From an uncultured Dehalococcoidia bacterium (GTDB lineage: Bacteria > Chloroflexota > Dehalococcoidia > Lucifugimonadales > UBA3495), in assembly GCA_951813535.1 (NCBI GenBank), contig OX638345.1, positions 2,229,158 through 2,293,157 on the forward strand: DNA of 64,000 nt, in the 5' to 3' direction. Shown one piece after another: positions 1 to 7,142 of the stretch. The notes under the pieces were generated by a model that did not search any database, had not been told where the DNA came from, and saw nothing but the letters and a program-made list of their open reading frames with translations. Numbering within the stretch: the stretch's first letter is position 1; every line of letters begins with the position of its first letter. Both the position numbers and the translations under genes were made by a program.

Positions 1-157
1 AATCGACGTCGTAGGCGACTTCCGGGCCGATCAACTCGATAGCGCCGGTGTCGGAAGCGGCGGCCAAAGCGCCTTTGATGATTTCCCAACCCTGTCCCAG
101 CAAGAGGACGCGAGGAGCGACGTCGTTGGTGGGTTGATAACCTGCATACCTGATCAT
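1..157 (-). CDS. Partial hypothetical protein (N-terminus only)
   Basis: The first 52 codons of a gene that runs off the left edge. Translation from the ATG at 157 starts MIRYAGYQPTNDVAP, followed by a hydrophobic stretch (RVLLLGQGWEIIKG) that could be the first strand and helix of an alpha/beta fold. A GAGG ribosome site lies about 8 nt upstream of the ATG and the frame is open throughout. It is divergent from sfsA. I do not recognise the family from this fragment. Confidence 0.55.
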   Translation of the reverse strand, partial: MIRYAGYQPTNDVAPRVLLLGQGWEIIKGALAAASDTGAIELIGPEVAYDVD

Positions 158-356
158 CGCCGAACCTCATCCGCAGCGGAAGCATTGTTTGGAAAGTCGC
201 TGCCGATGGCCTTATATTGCGTACAACGGATTAACGGACAATTACGAACTGATTAAGCTTTTGTTACATAGCGCGTAAGATCGATACGAACGCGGGCTCG
301 GGGCCACGGTTCGACTGACACCATCAAATGTTGACGGGCAATTCTGGAGACCATCG

Positions 357-1046
357 GTGCGATTTCCTCCCCTGGTTGAAGGGCGATTCATCAAGCGACT
401 GAACCGCTTTGCGGCCCTCGTGGACGTGGAGCGCCGGGAATACCTGGTCCACGTGCCCAATTCAGGCCGGATGGGCGAGTTGCTGGTGCCGGGGTTTCGG
501 GTCCTGTTGGCGCCGGCTCCGAATGGAACCGACCGGAAAACGAGCTTCGATCTGGCGCTGGTGGATACGGGTGATGCGCTGTCGTCCGCCGACGCGCGCC
601 TGCCGAACAAGCTGGTCGCAGAGGCTTTGGCGCAGAAGCGGATGCCGCAGTTCGGCGGCTACCCGGTGGCGCGGGGGGAGCAGGTGTTCGGGGAGAGCCG
701 CTTGGATTTCATGCTCGAAGGGCCAACCGGCAAATGTTATGTCGAAACCAAGTCGGTCACGTTGGTGGAAAACGGCGTCGGCCTGTTTCCGGACGCGCCC
801 ACCCTCAGGGGGGTGAAACACCTGCGCAGCCTGATGGCGGCGCGGGACGTAGGCCACCAGGCTGCGGTGGTGTTCGTGATTCAACGCGCGGACGCTGAGG
901 CGTTCGCGCCCCACGACATTGCGGACCCGTTGCTGGGAGCGACGCTGAGAGAAGCCCACGACGCGGGTGTGGCGGTTTGGGCGTATCGTTGCGAAGTCAC
1001 TGAACGTAGTATCGAACTCACCGACACCGTCCCGGTGCTCCTGTGA
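357..1046 (+). CDS. sfsA: SfsA family DNA/RNA nuclease (sugar fermentation stimulation protein)
   Basis: A 229-residue protein of the usual SfsA length. Recognisable blocks are the N-terminal RFIKRLNRF, the HVPNSGRMGELL loop, the segment GESRLDFML near residue 118, YVETKSVTL near 130, and FPDAPTLRGVKHL near 147. The D...E.K arrangement in the last three blocks is the PD-(D/E)XK-like nuclease core assigned to this family. The start is GTG at 357, with GGAGA 6 nt upstream; no better in-frame ATG exists. SfsA proteins bind DNA and are reported to have nuclease activity; the physiological role is unsettled. The next gene follows within about 30 nt, so the two may be co-transcribed. Confidence 0.93.
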   Translation: MRFPPLVEGRFIKRLNRFAALVDVERREYLVHVPNSGRMGELLVPGFRVLLAPAPNGTDRKTSFDLALVDTGDALSSADARLPNKLVAEALAQKRMPQFGGYPVARGEQVFGESRLDFMLEGPTGKCYVETKSVTLVENGVGLFPDAPTLRGVKHLRSLMAARDVGHQAAVVFVIQRADAEAFAPHDIADPLLGATLREAHDAGVAVWAYRCEVTERSIELTDTVPVLL

Positions 1047-1077
1047 TCCAATGTGCCCGATCGGCAGTGCCACCGGT

Positions 1078-1785
1078 ATGCTGGAGGTGAAAGAGATCAG
1101 CGCCCGACCCTCGTTGATGGATATCTACGATCGGTTGCTCCGCGCCTACGGCCCACAGGGATGGTGGCCGGCAGAGAGCCGGTTCGAGATGATAGCGGGC
1201 GCTATCCTCACGCAGGCGGCGGCGTGGCGAAATGTGGAGCGCGCTTTGGACAACTTGCGTTCCGCCGGGATCGACGGATGGCCGGCCGTGCACGCGATGC
1301 CCGTGGACGCTTTGGCTCAACTGGTGCATCCATCCGGGTACTACAATGCCAAGGCTCGCAAGCTGAAGGCTTTTGCCGCCCACGTGTGCGGGCATTACGG
1401 CGGCAGTCTGGAAGCAATGTTCGCGGCCGAAACGGATGCAGTGCGCGGGGAGTTGCTGGGGATTTATGGGATCGGGCCGGAAACCGCCGACGACATCCTG
1501 GTGTACGCGGCCGGGAAGCCGTCGTTCGTGATCGATGCCTACACGGTGCGCATACTGAAACGGGTGGGCTTTGACCCGGTCGAACGGGACAACTATCACG
1601 GCTGGCAACGACTGTTCCACGATAACCTGTCCCCGGATGTCTCCATGTTCAACGAGTATCATGCCCTTCTTGACCATCACCACATGGCGGCGTGCACGAA
1701 GAATGCGCCACGCTGCGACGGCTGTTGCCTGCGGGACATCTGCGCCACCGGCATGGGCGCTGTTGAGATGTTGCCGGTGCTATGA
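1078..1785 (+). CDS. Endonuclease III-like HhH-GPD DNA glycosylase with 4Fe-4S cluster (COG2231/MagIII type)
   Basis: A DNA base-excision glycosylase of about 235 residues. The HhH-GPD core is visible: the helix-hairpin-helix GIYGIGPETADDILVYA, then FVIDAYTVRIL with the catalytic aspartate. The lysine that endonuclease III carries in its hairpin (GxGRKTA) is Glu here (GPETA), as in the MagIII/COG2231 group. This predicts a monofunctional glycosylase without AP-lyase activity. The C-terminus carries Cys-X6-Cys-X2-Cys-X5-Cys, an endonuclease III-type iron-sulfur loop. The start is uncertain: ATG 1078 is chosen by alignment, but ATG 1051, GTG 1087 or TTG 1114 are possible, and GGAGG at 1084-1088 would suit a later start. 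Substrate is inferred to be alkylated purines. Confidence 0.85.
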   Translation: MLEVKEISARPSLMDIYDRLLRAYGPQGWWPAESRFEMIAGAILTQAAAWRNVERALDNLRSAGIDGWPAVHAMPVDALAQLVHPSGYYNAKARKLKAFAAHVCGHYGGSLEAMFAAETDAVRGELLGIYGIGPETADDILVYAAGKPSFVIDAYTVRILKRVGFDPVERDNYHGWQRLFHDNLSPDVSMFNEYHALLDHHHMAACTKNAPRCDGCCLRDICATGMGAVEMLPVL

Positions 1786-1786
1786 T
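1778..1786 (+). promoter_or_regulatory. Possible extended -10 promoter (TGC TATGAT)
   Basis: TGC followed by TATGAT, 33 nt upstream of the cupin ATG, inside the end of the glycosylase gene. The same TGC-TATAAT pattern recurs upstream of other genes in the window. No convincing -35 box is present. Confidence 0.35.
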
Positions 1787-1818
1787 GTCACCAACCGACC
1801 GGAACCGGAGGACAGCAA

Positions 1819-2196
1819 ATGCAGGTAGTCAGGATCTACACAGGCGATGACGGCGAATCGCACATTGAAGAAATGGAGTTGCCCTTCGAGCAGATGGGCC
1901 ATGCCTTGAGGACCGCGACCGAGGCGGCCACGGGTGTGCAGTTCAGCAGCTTGAAACCAACCCAACTGGTGGACTTCCATACCGCGCCGCGACGGCAGTA
2001 CGTCATCACGCTACAGGGTCAGGTGGAGATCGGCCTGGGCGACGGGACCAAGCGGATTTTCAACGTCGGCGACATCGAATTATGCGAGGATCTGAGTGGC
2101 CGCGGGCATACGACTCGCAGCGTGGGCGACGTGGATCGAATCAGCGTGCAGATTCCGCTGGCCGATCAGACGCCCGGCGGCGGTCTCGGCGTATAG
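1819..2196 (+). CDS. Small cupin-fold protein
   Basis: A 125-residue protein that looks like a single cupin barrel: DFHTAPRRQYVITLQGQVEI (residues 52-71) resembles cupin motif 1, and NVGDIELCEDLSGRGHTTR (77-95) resembles motif 2 with one His. The canonical HxH pair is incomplete (only H54 in motif 1), so metal binding may be altered. The start ATG at 1819 has GGAGGA 6 nt upstream. It is followed 72 nt later by the alpha/beta hydrolase gene on the same strand. Substrate unknown; similar small cupins are often linked to catabolic enzymes, which fits the neighbourhood but is inference only. Confidence 0.75.
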   Translation: MQVVRIYTGDDGESHIEEMELPFEQMGHALRTATEAATGVQFSSLKPTQLVDFHTAPRRQYVITLQGQVEIGLGDGTKRIFNVGDIELCEDLSGRGHTTRSVGDVDRISVQIPLADQTPGGGLGV

Positions 2197-2268
2197 CCTC
2201 GATCACCGCGCACCCGCTCGCAGTAGGCAGACCTCACGCACACAGGCGATCATTCGCAGGAGAGAACC

Positions 2269-3087
2269 ATGCCCATTGCTCCGCTGGCCGGCAACCTGGA
2301 GATGTACTACGACGACGACAATTTTACCGACCCCTGGCGCGATCCGGAGACGGTCGAAACCATCGTGCTGCACCACGGCAACGCCAAGAGCGGGCGCCTC
2401 TGGTACGCGTGGCCCCCTTTGCTGGCCCGGCAATACCGGGTGATCAGAGTGGACATGCGAGGTTTCGGGCGTTCGACCGTGCCCGAGCCCGGCTACGATT
2501 GGTCCCTGGAAGGCTTCGCGGGCGACCTGCGCAACCTGCTCGATTACCTGGAACTGGACAAGGTGCATTTGATCGGCGAGACGATCGGAGGCACCATCGC
2601 GCTGCAATTCGCCTACCAGTTCCCGGAGCGGCTGCACACGGTCACTACCTGCACGTCGCCTTACAATTTCACCGGCGTTGACACCTATCAGAATTACTAC
2701 CGGCTGGTGGCGGAAGAGGGCGTCGAAGGCTGGGCGCGCGCGACCGGGGGCCGCCGAGTGAGCGCCGACGCGGCGCCCGAGCACCACGAATGGTACATCC
2801 AGCAGATGGGCCAGACCTCCCGTCACGTGGTGCTGGAGACGCTGGCCTACCTGGGTACGCAGAACCTCTCGGAAAAGCTGCCGACCATCCATACCCCGGC
2901 AATGGCGATGGTTGGTGAGTTGAGCGAGGGAGACATTCCTGATCGAGCGCAGGGACAGGCTGAAATGATGCCAAATTGCCGCTTGGCTCGGGTTCCCGGA
3001 GCCAGCGGTTATGTCCAGCATTCGGCTCCCGAGGAATGTGTGCAGACGTGGCTGGAATTCGTGGGAACGGTGCACCAGCCGGAGTAG
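2269..3087 (+). CDS. Alpha/beta hydrolase-fold protein with altered catalytic triad
   Basis: A 272-residue single-domain alpha/beta hydrolase. The oxyanion region VLHHGNAKSG (33-42), the strand VIRVDMRGFGRST, and the elbow HLIGETIGGTIAL are all in place. The nucleophile position of the usual GxSxG is Thr here (G-E-T-I-G). Near the C-terminus, the segment where homologues have PGAGH reads RVPGASGYVQHSAPEE, so the general-base His is also missing at its normal place; a His five residues later might substitute. It may be a non-hydrolytic member, a binding protein, or an enzyme with Thr chemistry. ATG 2269 is preceded by AGGAGAGAA. Confidence 0.85.
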   Translation: MPIAPLAGNLEMYYDDDNFTDPWRDPETVETIVLHHGNAKSGRLWYAWPPLLARQYRVIRVDMRGFGRSTVPEPGYDWSLEGFAGDLRNLLDYLELDKVHLIGETIGGTIALQFAYQFPERLHTVTTCTSPYNFTGVDTYQNYYRLVAEEGVEGWARATGGRRVSADAAPEHHEWYIQQMGQTSRHVVLETLAYLGTQNLSEKLPTIHTPAMAMVGELSEGDIPDRAQGQAEMMPNCRLARVPGASGYVQHSAPEECVQTWLEFVGTVHQPE

Positions 3088-3090
3088 TTT

Positions 3091-3198
3091 TCTGAAGCAG
3101 GATTTACCGGATCGGACGGACTGGCAGGATTGAGGCGATTTGCGACACCAGCGTTTCCAATCCCGTCAATCCGACAATCCTGAAAATCCCGCTTCAGA
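3091..3198. repeat. Long imperfect inverted repeat between convergent genes
   Basis: Two arms of about 42 and 41 nt (3091-3132 and 3158-3198) are inverted copies of each other with roughly 79 percent identity and one gap. Each arm is built from short GGATTT / GGATTG units beginning TCTGAAGC. The element fills the whole space between the stops of the hydrolase and the SDR genes. Transcripts from either side would fold into a long hairpin, so it can act as a bidirectional terminator. The modular GGAT-rich composition also resembles dispersed palindromic repeats in other bacteria. Confidence 0.7.
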
Positions 3199-3206
3199 CA
3201 CCACTC

Positions 3207-3983
3207 CTAGAACAGTGACTTGGACTGGCCACCGTCCACGTTGAGGCAAGCGCCCGTGATCAAGCCGGCGCGGTCGGAGGCCAGGAAGGCCACGGTTTCG
3301 CCGATGGGCTCGGGCCAGCCGAACTTGCCCATAGGCAGGTTGCGATCGATGAACTCCGCGACGACTTCGGGGGTGTTGTTCTGCTGGAAACGGTCCCAGG
3401 TGCTGCCCGGAAAGTCGATGCTGCCCGGCGCGACGCAGTTCACCAGCACGCCGGTCTGCGCCAACTGCAGGGCCAGGTGCTTGGAGAAAGCGATCATTCC
3501 TGCCTTCCCCGTCATGTAGTCAACCGAGCCGCCATGCTCGCGCCCGTAAATCGAGGAGATGTTAATCACCCGGCCCCAGCCCTGCGCCTGCATGTGGGGT
3601 AGAGCCAGCTTGGTCATCCGCACGGCCGAGATGAGGTTGACTTCCAGGCCCTCAAGGAACTGTTCCATGGAGGTCTCGTCGAAGAGGACGGAGCCGCGAC
3701 GGCCTCCCACGTTGTTCACCAGGATGTCGGGAGCGCCGAGAGCGGCGGTGGTCTCCTGAAGGAACCGCTCGGCGTCTTCCGGACTGGTGACGTCGGCCTG
3801 GCTGCCGTTGGCCTTGACGCCCAGTCCGGCAAGTTCGGATACCGTTTGTTCGACCGTGTCGCCATCGCGTCCGCAGATGGCCACGGCGCAGCCCTCCCGG
3901 CCCAGGGCCAGAGCGCACTGCCTACCGAGACCACGGCTGCCGCCGGTGATCATCGCTACCTTACCGTTCAGGGTCAAATCCAT
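3207..3983 (-). CDS. SDR family NAD(P)-dependent oxidoreductase
   Basis: A classical short-chain dehydrogenase of 258 residues. It has the cofactor loop TGGSRGLG (14-21), DVT near residue 64, NNVGG (the NNAG motif variant), and the catalytic Ser-Tyr-Lys set in ISSIYGREHGGSVDYMTGK. The C-terminus ends ITGACLNVDGGQS, the standard SDR close. It would interconvert an alcohol and a ketone, or reduce a 3-oxoacyl group; the substrate cannot be read. The start ATG at 3983 has GGGAGG 7 nt upstream. It is divergent from the flavin oxidoreductase at 4140. Confidence 0.93.
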   Translation of the reverse strand: MDLTLNGKVAMITGGSRGLGRQCALALGREGCAVAICGRDGDTVEQTVSELAGLGVKANGSQADVTSPEDAERFLQETTAALGAPDILVNNVGGRRGSVLFDETSMEQFLEGLEVNLISAVRMTKLALPHMQAQGWGRVINISSIYGREHGGSVDYMTGKAGMIAFSKHLALQLAQTGVLVNCVAPGSIDFPGSTWDRFQQNNTPEVVAEFIDRNLPMGKFGWPEPIGETVAFLASDRAGLITGACLNVDGGQSKSLF

Positions 3984-4094
3984 GGGATTACCTCCCTATA
4001 TGATGTGTAATCGAAGTTGCAGAATTATAGCGGGTTGCGGCGACTCGGTTGCCGGTCGCCAGCTACGGCCCAGAAAGGTACCGACGGGCCACCA

Positions 4095-4103
4095 TGCTAT
4101 AAT
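4095..4103 (+). promoter_or_regulatory. Extended -10 promoter (TGC TATAAT)
   Basis: Perfect TATAAT at 4098-4103 preceded by TGC, 37 nt upstream of the ATG of the flavin oxidoreductase. No good -35 hexamer lies 16-18 nt upstream, as expected for an extended -10 promoter. Confidence 0.6.
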
Positions 4104-4139
4104 GCGGCCCGACTCTTATTCGAGCAGGGTACTGATTGG

Positions 4140-5309
4140 ATGATTAAGCGGTTTTCGGTTCTGTACGTGGGGCAGATCGACCTGGACAACGTGGGCGCGG
4201 ACGGCACGCCGGCCGACCAGCGGCGTTACAGCAACGAACAGTTGATCCAGGCATACGATCACGCGGAAGCGCTGGCCAAGCACATGGATGAGCGCGGTTT
4301 CTACTGCATGTGGATGGCGGAGCACCACTTCCAGCACGAGGGCTACGAGTGCATCCCCAACCTGATCCTCATGGGAGTGCACCTGGCGGGACAGACCCAG
4401 AACCTGAAGTTCGGGCAGGCGTTCAACATCATTCCCATGTGGCATCCGCTGCGGGTGGCCGAAGACTTCGCCATGGCCGACATCCTTACCGGTGGGCGCA
4501 TGATCTTCGGCGTCGGACGCGGTTACCACGCGCGGGAAGTGGAGACTTTCGGCGCGCCGGTTATCGACAACGACGCCAACCGTGAGCTCTTCCTGGAACA
4601 GATGGAGGTCATCCTCAAGGCCTTCAACGAAGATTCCTGGAGCCACAGCGGCAAGTATTACACCATCCCCCCTCAGGTGCCCTATCGCGGCTACGACCTG
4701 AAAGAGATCACCATGGTGCCCCGGCCGGTGAGCCGGCCCGTGGAGATCTGGCAACCCATCGCCAGCGGACGTACGCTGAACTACATCGCCGAGCGCGGCA
4801 TCAAGGCCATGGTGGCGCTGACCGGCGAGCGGTACGCCGAGCAGATGATCACCCAGTATCACGACGCGGCCACGGAAGCGGGCCGTGACATTCCTTTGGG
4901 CGGCGATATGGCACTCGGTTTCGGCTTCTACATCGCGGGCAGCCGGGAAGAGGCCATCGAAAAGGTGAGGCCATTCCACGACGAGCGTTACAAGTGGTTC
5001 GCTCCGTTCGGGTTCGTCAGGTACACCGACGAGCAGGGTCGTCCCTGGGGTACGCCGGGCGCGCCGGCGCGTACGCCTCGCATCGAAGACGGTGTCGATC
5101 AGAAAGCATGGTTCTGCGGCAATCCGGATGACTTCATCGGGTTCCTGCATGAAATCGAGGACAAGTACCCCGGACTGGAGGACATCGTGCTCCAGTGGCC
5201 GGAAGGCATGCCGTGGAGCGAGTTCAGAGACCAGTTGTCCATATTCGCTGACGAAGTGATGCCGGCCTTCGCGGGGCGAGCAGCCGCCCTCCCGGTCGGC
5301 GACGACTAG
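4140..5309 (+). CDS. LLM class flavin-dependent oxidoreductase (luciferase-like monooxygenase)
   Basis: A protein of 389 residues with the bacterial luciferase TIM-barrel layout: an early GFYCMWMAEHHF segment, GQTQNLKFGQAFNIIPMWHPLRVAEDFAMAD (given here only as the region around residues 82-112), then GGRMIFGVGRGYHAREVETFG. These match the F420/FMN-dependent luciferase-like family. It is expected to use reduced FMN or F420 to oxidise an organic substrate. Families of this kind are strongly expanded in SAR202-like Chloroflexota, which supports the taxonomic guess. The start ATG 4140 is chosen because homology begins at IKRFSVLYVGQIDL and a GAGCAGGG site precedes it; upstream codons in frame are spurious. 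Confidence 0.88.
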   Translation: MIKRFSVLYVGQIDLDNVGADGTPADQRRYSNEQLIQAYDHAEALAKHMDERGFYCMWMAEHHFQHEGYECIPNLILMGVHLAGQTQNLKFGQAFNIIPMWHPLRVAEDFAMADILTGGRMIFGVGRGYHAREVETFGAPVIDNDANRELFLEQMEVILKAFNEDSWSHSGKYYTIPPQVPYRGYDLKEITMVPRPVSRPVEIWQPIASGRTLNYIAERGIKAMVALTGERYAEQMITQYHDAATEAGRDIPLGGDMALGFGFYIAGSREEAIEKVRPFHDERYKWFAPFGFVRYTDEQGRPWGTPGAPARTPRIEDGVDQKAWFCGNPDDFIGFLHEIEDKYPGLEDIVLQWPEGMPWSEFRDQLSIFADEVMPAFAGRAAALPVGDD

Positions 5310-5338
5310 GGCGGAGACAGTAGGGTCGGAGCTTTTGC

Positions 5339-6622
5339 TTGGCGAACCCTGAGCACGTTGCCATCGCCAAGAGGCGAACCTTCGCCATAGCACGCTGGCG
5401 GGCGCGCGAGTTTCAAAGCCGCCCGCGCCTCGACCTGTCGGGCGCCTACCTCAGCGGGATCAGGATGCCCGGCGTGGACCTCGGGTTTGACGACCTGACC
5501 CAGATCGACCTCACCTCGGCGAACCTGCGGCATGCCAACTTCGGCGGCGCCCGTTTGCGCGGGGCTTTCCTCACTCGTTGCAATCTGAACCGGGCGAATT
5601 TCGCTGACTGCCAGGCAGCCGAAGCTTCGTTTCTGCGTTCGGACCTCAGGGGCAGCAATCTGGATAACGCGGACCTGAGGGGCGCCGACCTTTCCAACTG
5701 CGACATCGCGTTCGCAACGTTGGTGGGCGCCAATCTGGCCGGCGCGGACCTGACCGAGGCCGATCTGACCATGGCGGACTTGACCGACGCTAACCTCAGC
5801 GGGGCCAAGCTGAGCGCGGCATGTTTGGACGTGGCCAATCTCACCCGGTGCGATCTGCGCCGCGCGGTCCTGGTGCGAACCCGCCTGGACCGGACATTGC
5901 TGGAAGACGCAGTCCTCGACATGACCCTGTTCGCGGACTGCGATCTGAGCGGCGCACTGGGACTGGAAACCTTGCGCCACGAGGGGCCCAGCATAATCGG
6001 GGCGGATACTCTGGCGCGTTCCAACGGTGGCATCCCGGAATCCTTCTTGCGACCAGCCGGGGTGCCGCCGGAATTCATCGAGAGCCAGGCCAGTTTGGGC
6101 AATCAGGCGCGGCCCCACCGGCGAGTTCTGCTGATCGGTTCGGTGGTGGACGATACCATCGTTAGATGGTTGGAAACTGAGCTGAGGTCTATGGGTTTGC
6201 AATGCTGGAGCCTGCTGGCAGACGACGAGGAAGCGGCGTATAACGCTTCGGTGATCCCACCGATGAGCCGATTCAGAGACTTTGACCGGGTGGCGCTGAT
6301 CTGTTCCCGGGACGCCCTGGAAAGTCCCGCCTGCTGGCGCCTGTACCAGGAGATAATGCAGCGTCAGGCCACTTCCGCAGCGCGGCGATCCTACGTGGCG
6401 GCGCTGGCGATGGACGAATGCCTGGACAACGAAGGCGACGAATTGTACCGACAGCTGAAAAGCGGGCCCACGGCGCGCCTGAGACCGCGCAAGGACCGGG
6501 TGGGCGGATACCGGCGCGACCTGGCGGGCGTGCTGGCGACGCTGACGGCGGAACTCAAAGTGCAGCCGGACAATTGGGACGACGAGCCGCAGGACGACGA
6601 AGCTGAGGCGGCGACTGGGTAA
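5339..6622 (+). CDS. Pentapeptide-repeat protein with divergent C-terminal TIR-like domain
   Basis: A protein of 427 residues. Residues about 30-215 are tandem A(D/N)LXX pentapeptides (for example DLRGSNLDNADLRGADLSNC) forming a right-handed quadrilateral helix. A short linker with GGIPESFLRPAGVPPEFIE is typical of the pentapeptide-TIR family. Residues about 255-385 then match that family's TIR-like tail: RRVLLIGSVVDD, LGLQCW-type strand (MGLQCWSLLADDEE), VALICSRDALESPACW. Typical members have FISYS-like and S.WV..E motifs; here the first strand and the Glu region are diverged. Function is probably signalling or defence, but this is inference. Start TTG 5339 follows a GGAG site; it lies 29 nt after the flavin oxidoreductase stop. 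Confidence 0.8.
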   Translation: MANPEHVAIAKRRTFAIARWRAREFQSRPRLDLSGAYLSGIRMPGVDLGFDDLTQIDLTSANLRHANFGGARLRGAFLTRCNLNRANFADCQAAEASFLRSDLRGSNLDNADLRGADLSNCDIAFATLVGANLAGADLTEADLTMADLTDANLSGAKLSAACLDVANLTRCDLRRAVLVRTRLDRTLLEDAVLDMTLFADCDLSGALGLETLRHEGPSIIGADTLARSNGGIPESFLRPAGVPPEFIESQASLGNQARPHRRVLLIGSVVDDTIVRWLETELRSMGLQCWSLLADDEEAAYNASVIPPMSRFRDFDRVALICSRDALESPACWRLYQEIMQRQATSAARRSYVAALAMDECLDNEGDELYRQLKSGPTARLRPRKDRVGGYRRDLAGVLATLTAELKVQPDNWDDEPQDDEAEAATG

Positions 6623-6634
6623 CGCAGCTCGGGG

Positions 6635-7018
6635 TCAGTGCGGGTGTTGGGAGTAATCCCACTCCGCCGGGACGTACTCGATGCGAACGTCGCTGCCCAG
6701 CATCAGGCATGGCTCGCCCCATTGGCCGGCGGCGCCGATGTCCCAGATGTCGCCGCTGTCGGCGGGTCGCAGGCGGATGCCGTCCTCGCCCCCGTAGATC
6801 AGCATAATCACGCCCTCGCCGGAGTCCTCTGACAACGCGGCCATGGCCGGGCGCGGTTCGCCGCTTTCCCATCCCACCACATCGCACCAGACATCGTCAC
6901 CCATGGGGTCAGGTGCCAGGACTCGCACTATCGGTTGCGGGTCGGTCAGCAGGTCGAAGACCCGATTGAGGTCCATTGGGCTGTTGGCGTCTGCGATTAC
7001 TTCTACTTCGTACAGCAT
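6635..7018 (-). CDS. Hypothetical protein
   Basis: A 127-residue acidic protein, start chosen at ATG 7018 (MLYEVEVIADANSPMDL). The composition is rich in Asp, Glu, Gly and Trp. It has no signal peptide or membrane segment. The pattern of short hydrophobic strands (VIMLIYGGEDGIRL, IEYVPAEWDY) suggests a small beta-rich fold. It is convergent with the pentapeptide-repeat gene and divergent from the M16 protease. I do not recognise the family. Confidence rests on coding-like composition and the lack of a competing gene. Confidence 0.5.
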   Translation of the reverse strand: MLYEVEVIADANSPMDLNRVFDLLTDPQPIVRVLAPDPMGDDVWCDVVGWESGEPRPAMAALSEDSGEGVIMLIYGGEDGIRLRPADSGDIWDIGAAGQWGEPCLMLGSDVRIEYVPAEWDYSQHPH

Positions 7019-7086
7019 CCTGGTGGTCCAAACGCGGCGGCGCGTCGGGCGGCCCATGGTTCGCTACGGTAGTGGGCCCGGCCCGG

Positions 7087-7095
7087 TGCTACAAT
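7087..7095 (+). promoter_or_regulatory. Extended -10 promoter (TGC TACAAT)
   Basis: TGC followed by TACAAT at 7090-7095, 47 nt upstream of the protease ATG. It belongs to the recurrent TGC-TATAAT set in this window. No strong -35 box. Confidence 0.5.
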
Positions 7096-7142
7096 GTCGG
7101 CGCCGTTGGTATCCAGACATACCGTGGCGCAAGGGAGTGGTT

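Noticed and set aside
967-1077. N-terminal extension of the HhH-GPD glycosylase into sfsA
   Set aside because: The extra residues are not family-like and would overlap sfsA by 80 nt.
6843-7142. Longer N-terminus for the M16 protease
   Set aside because: The extension is low-quality sequence overlapping the divergent gene, while ATG 7143 has a ribosome site and starts exactly at family homology.
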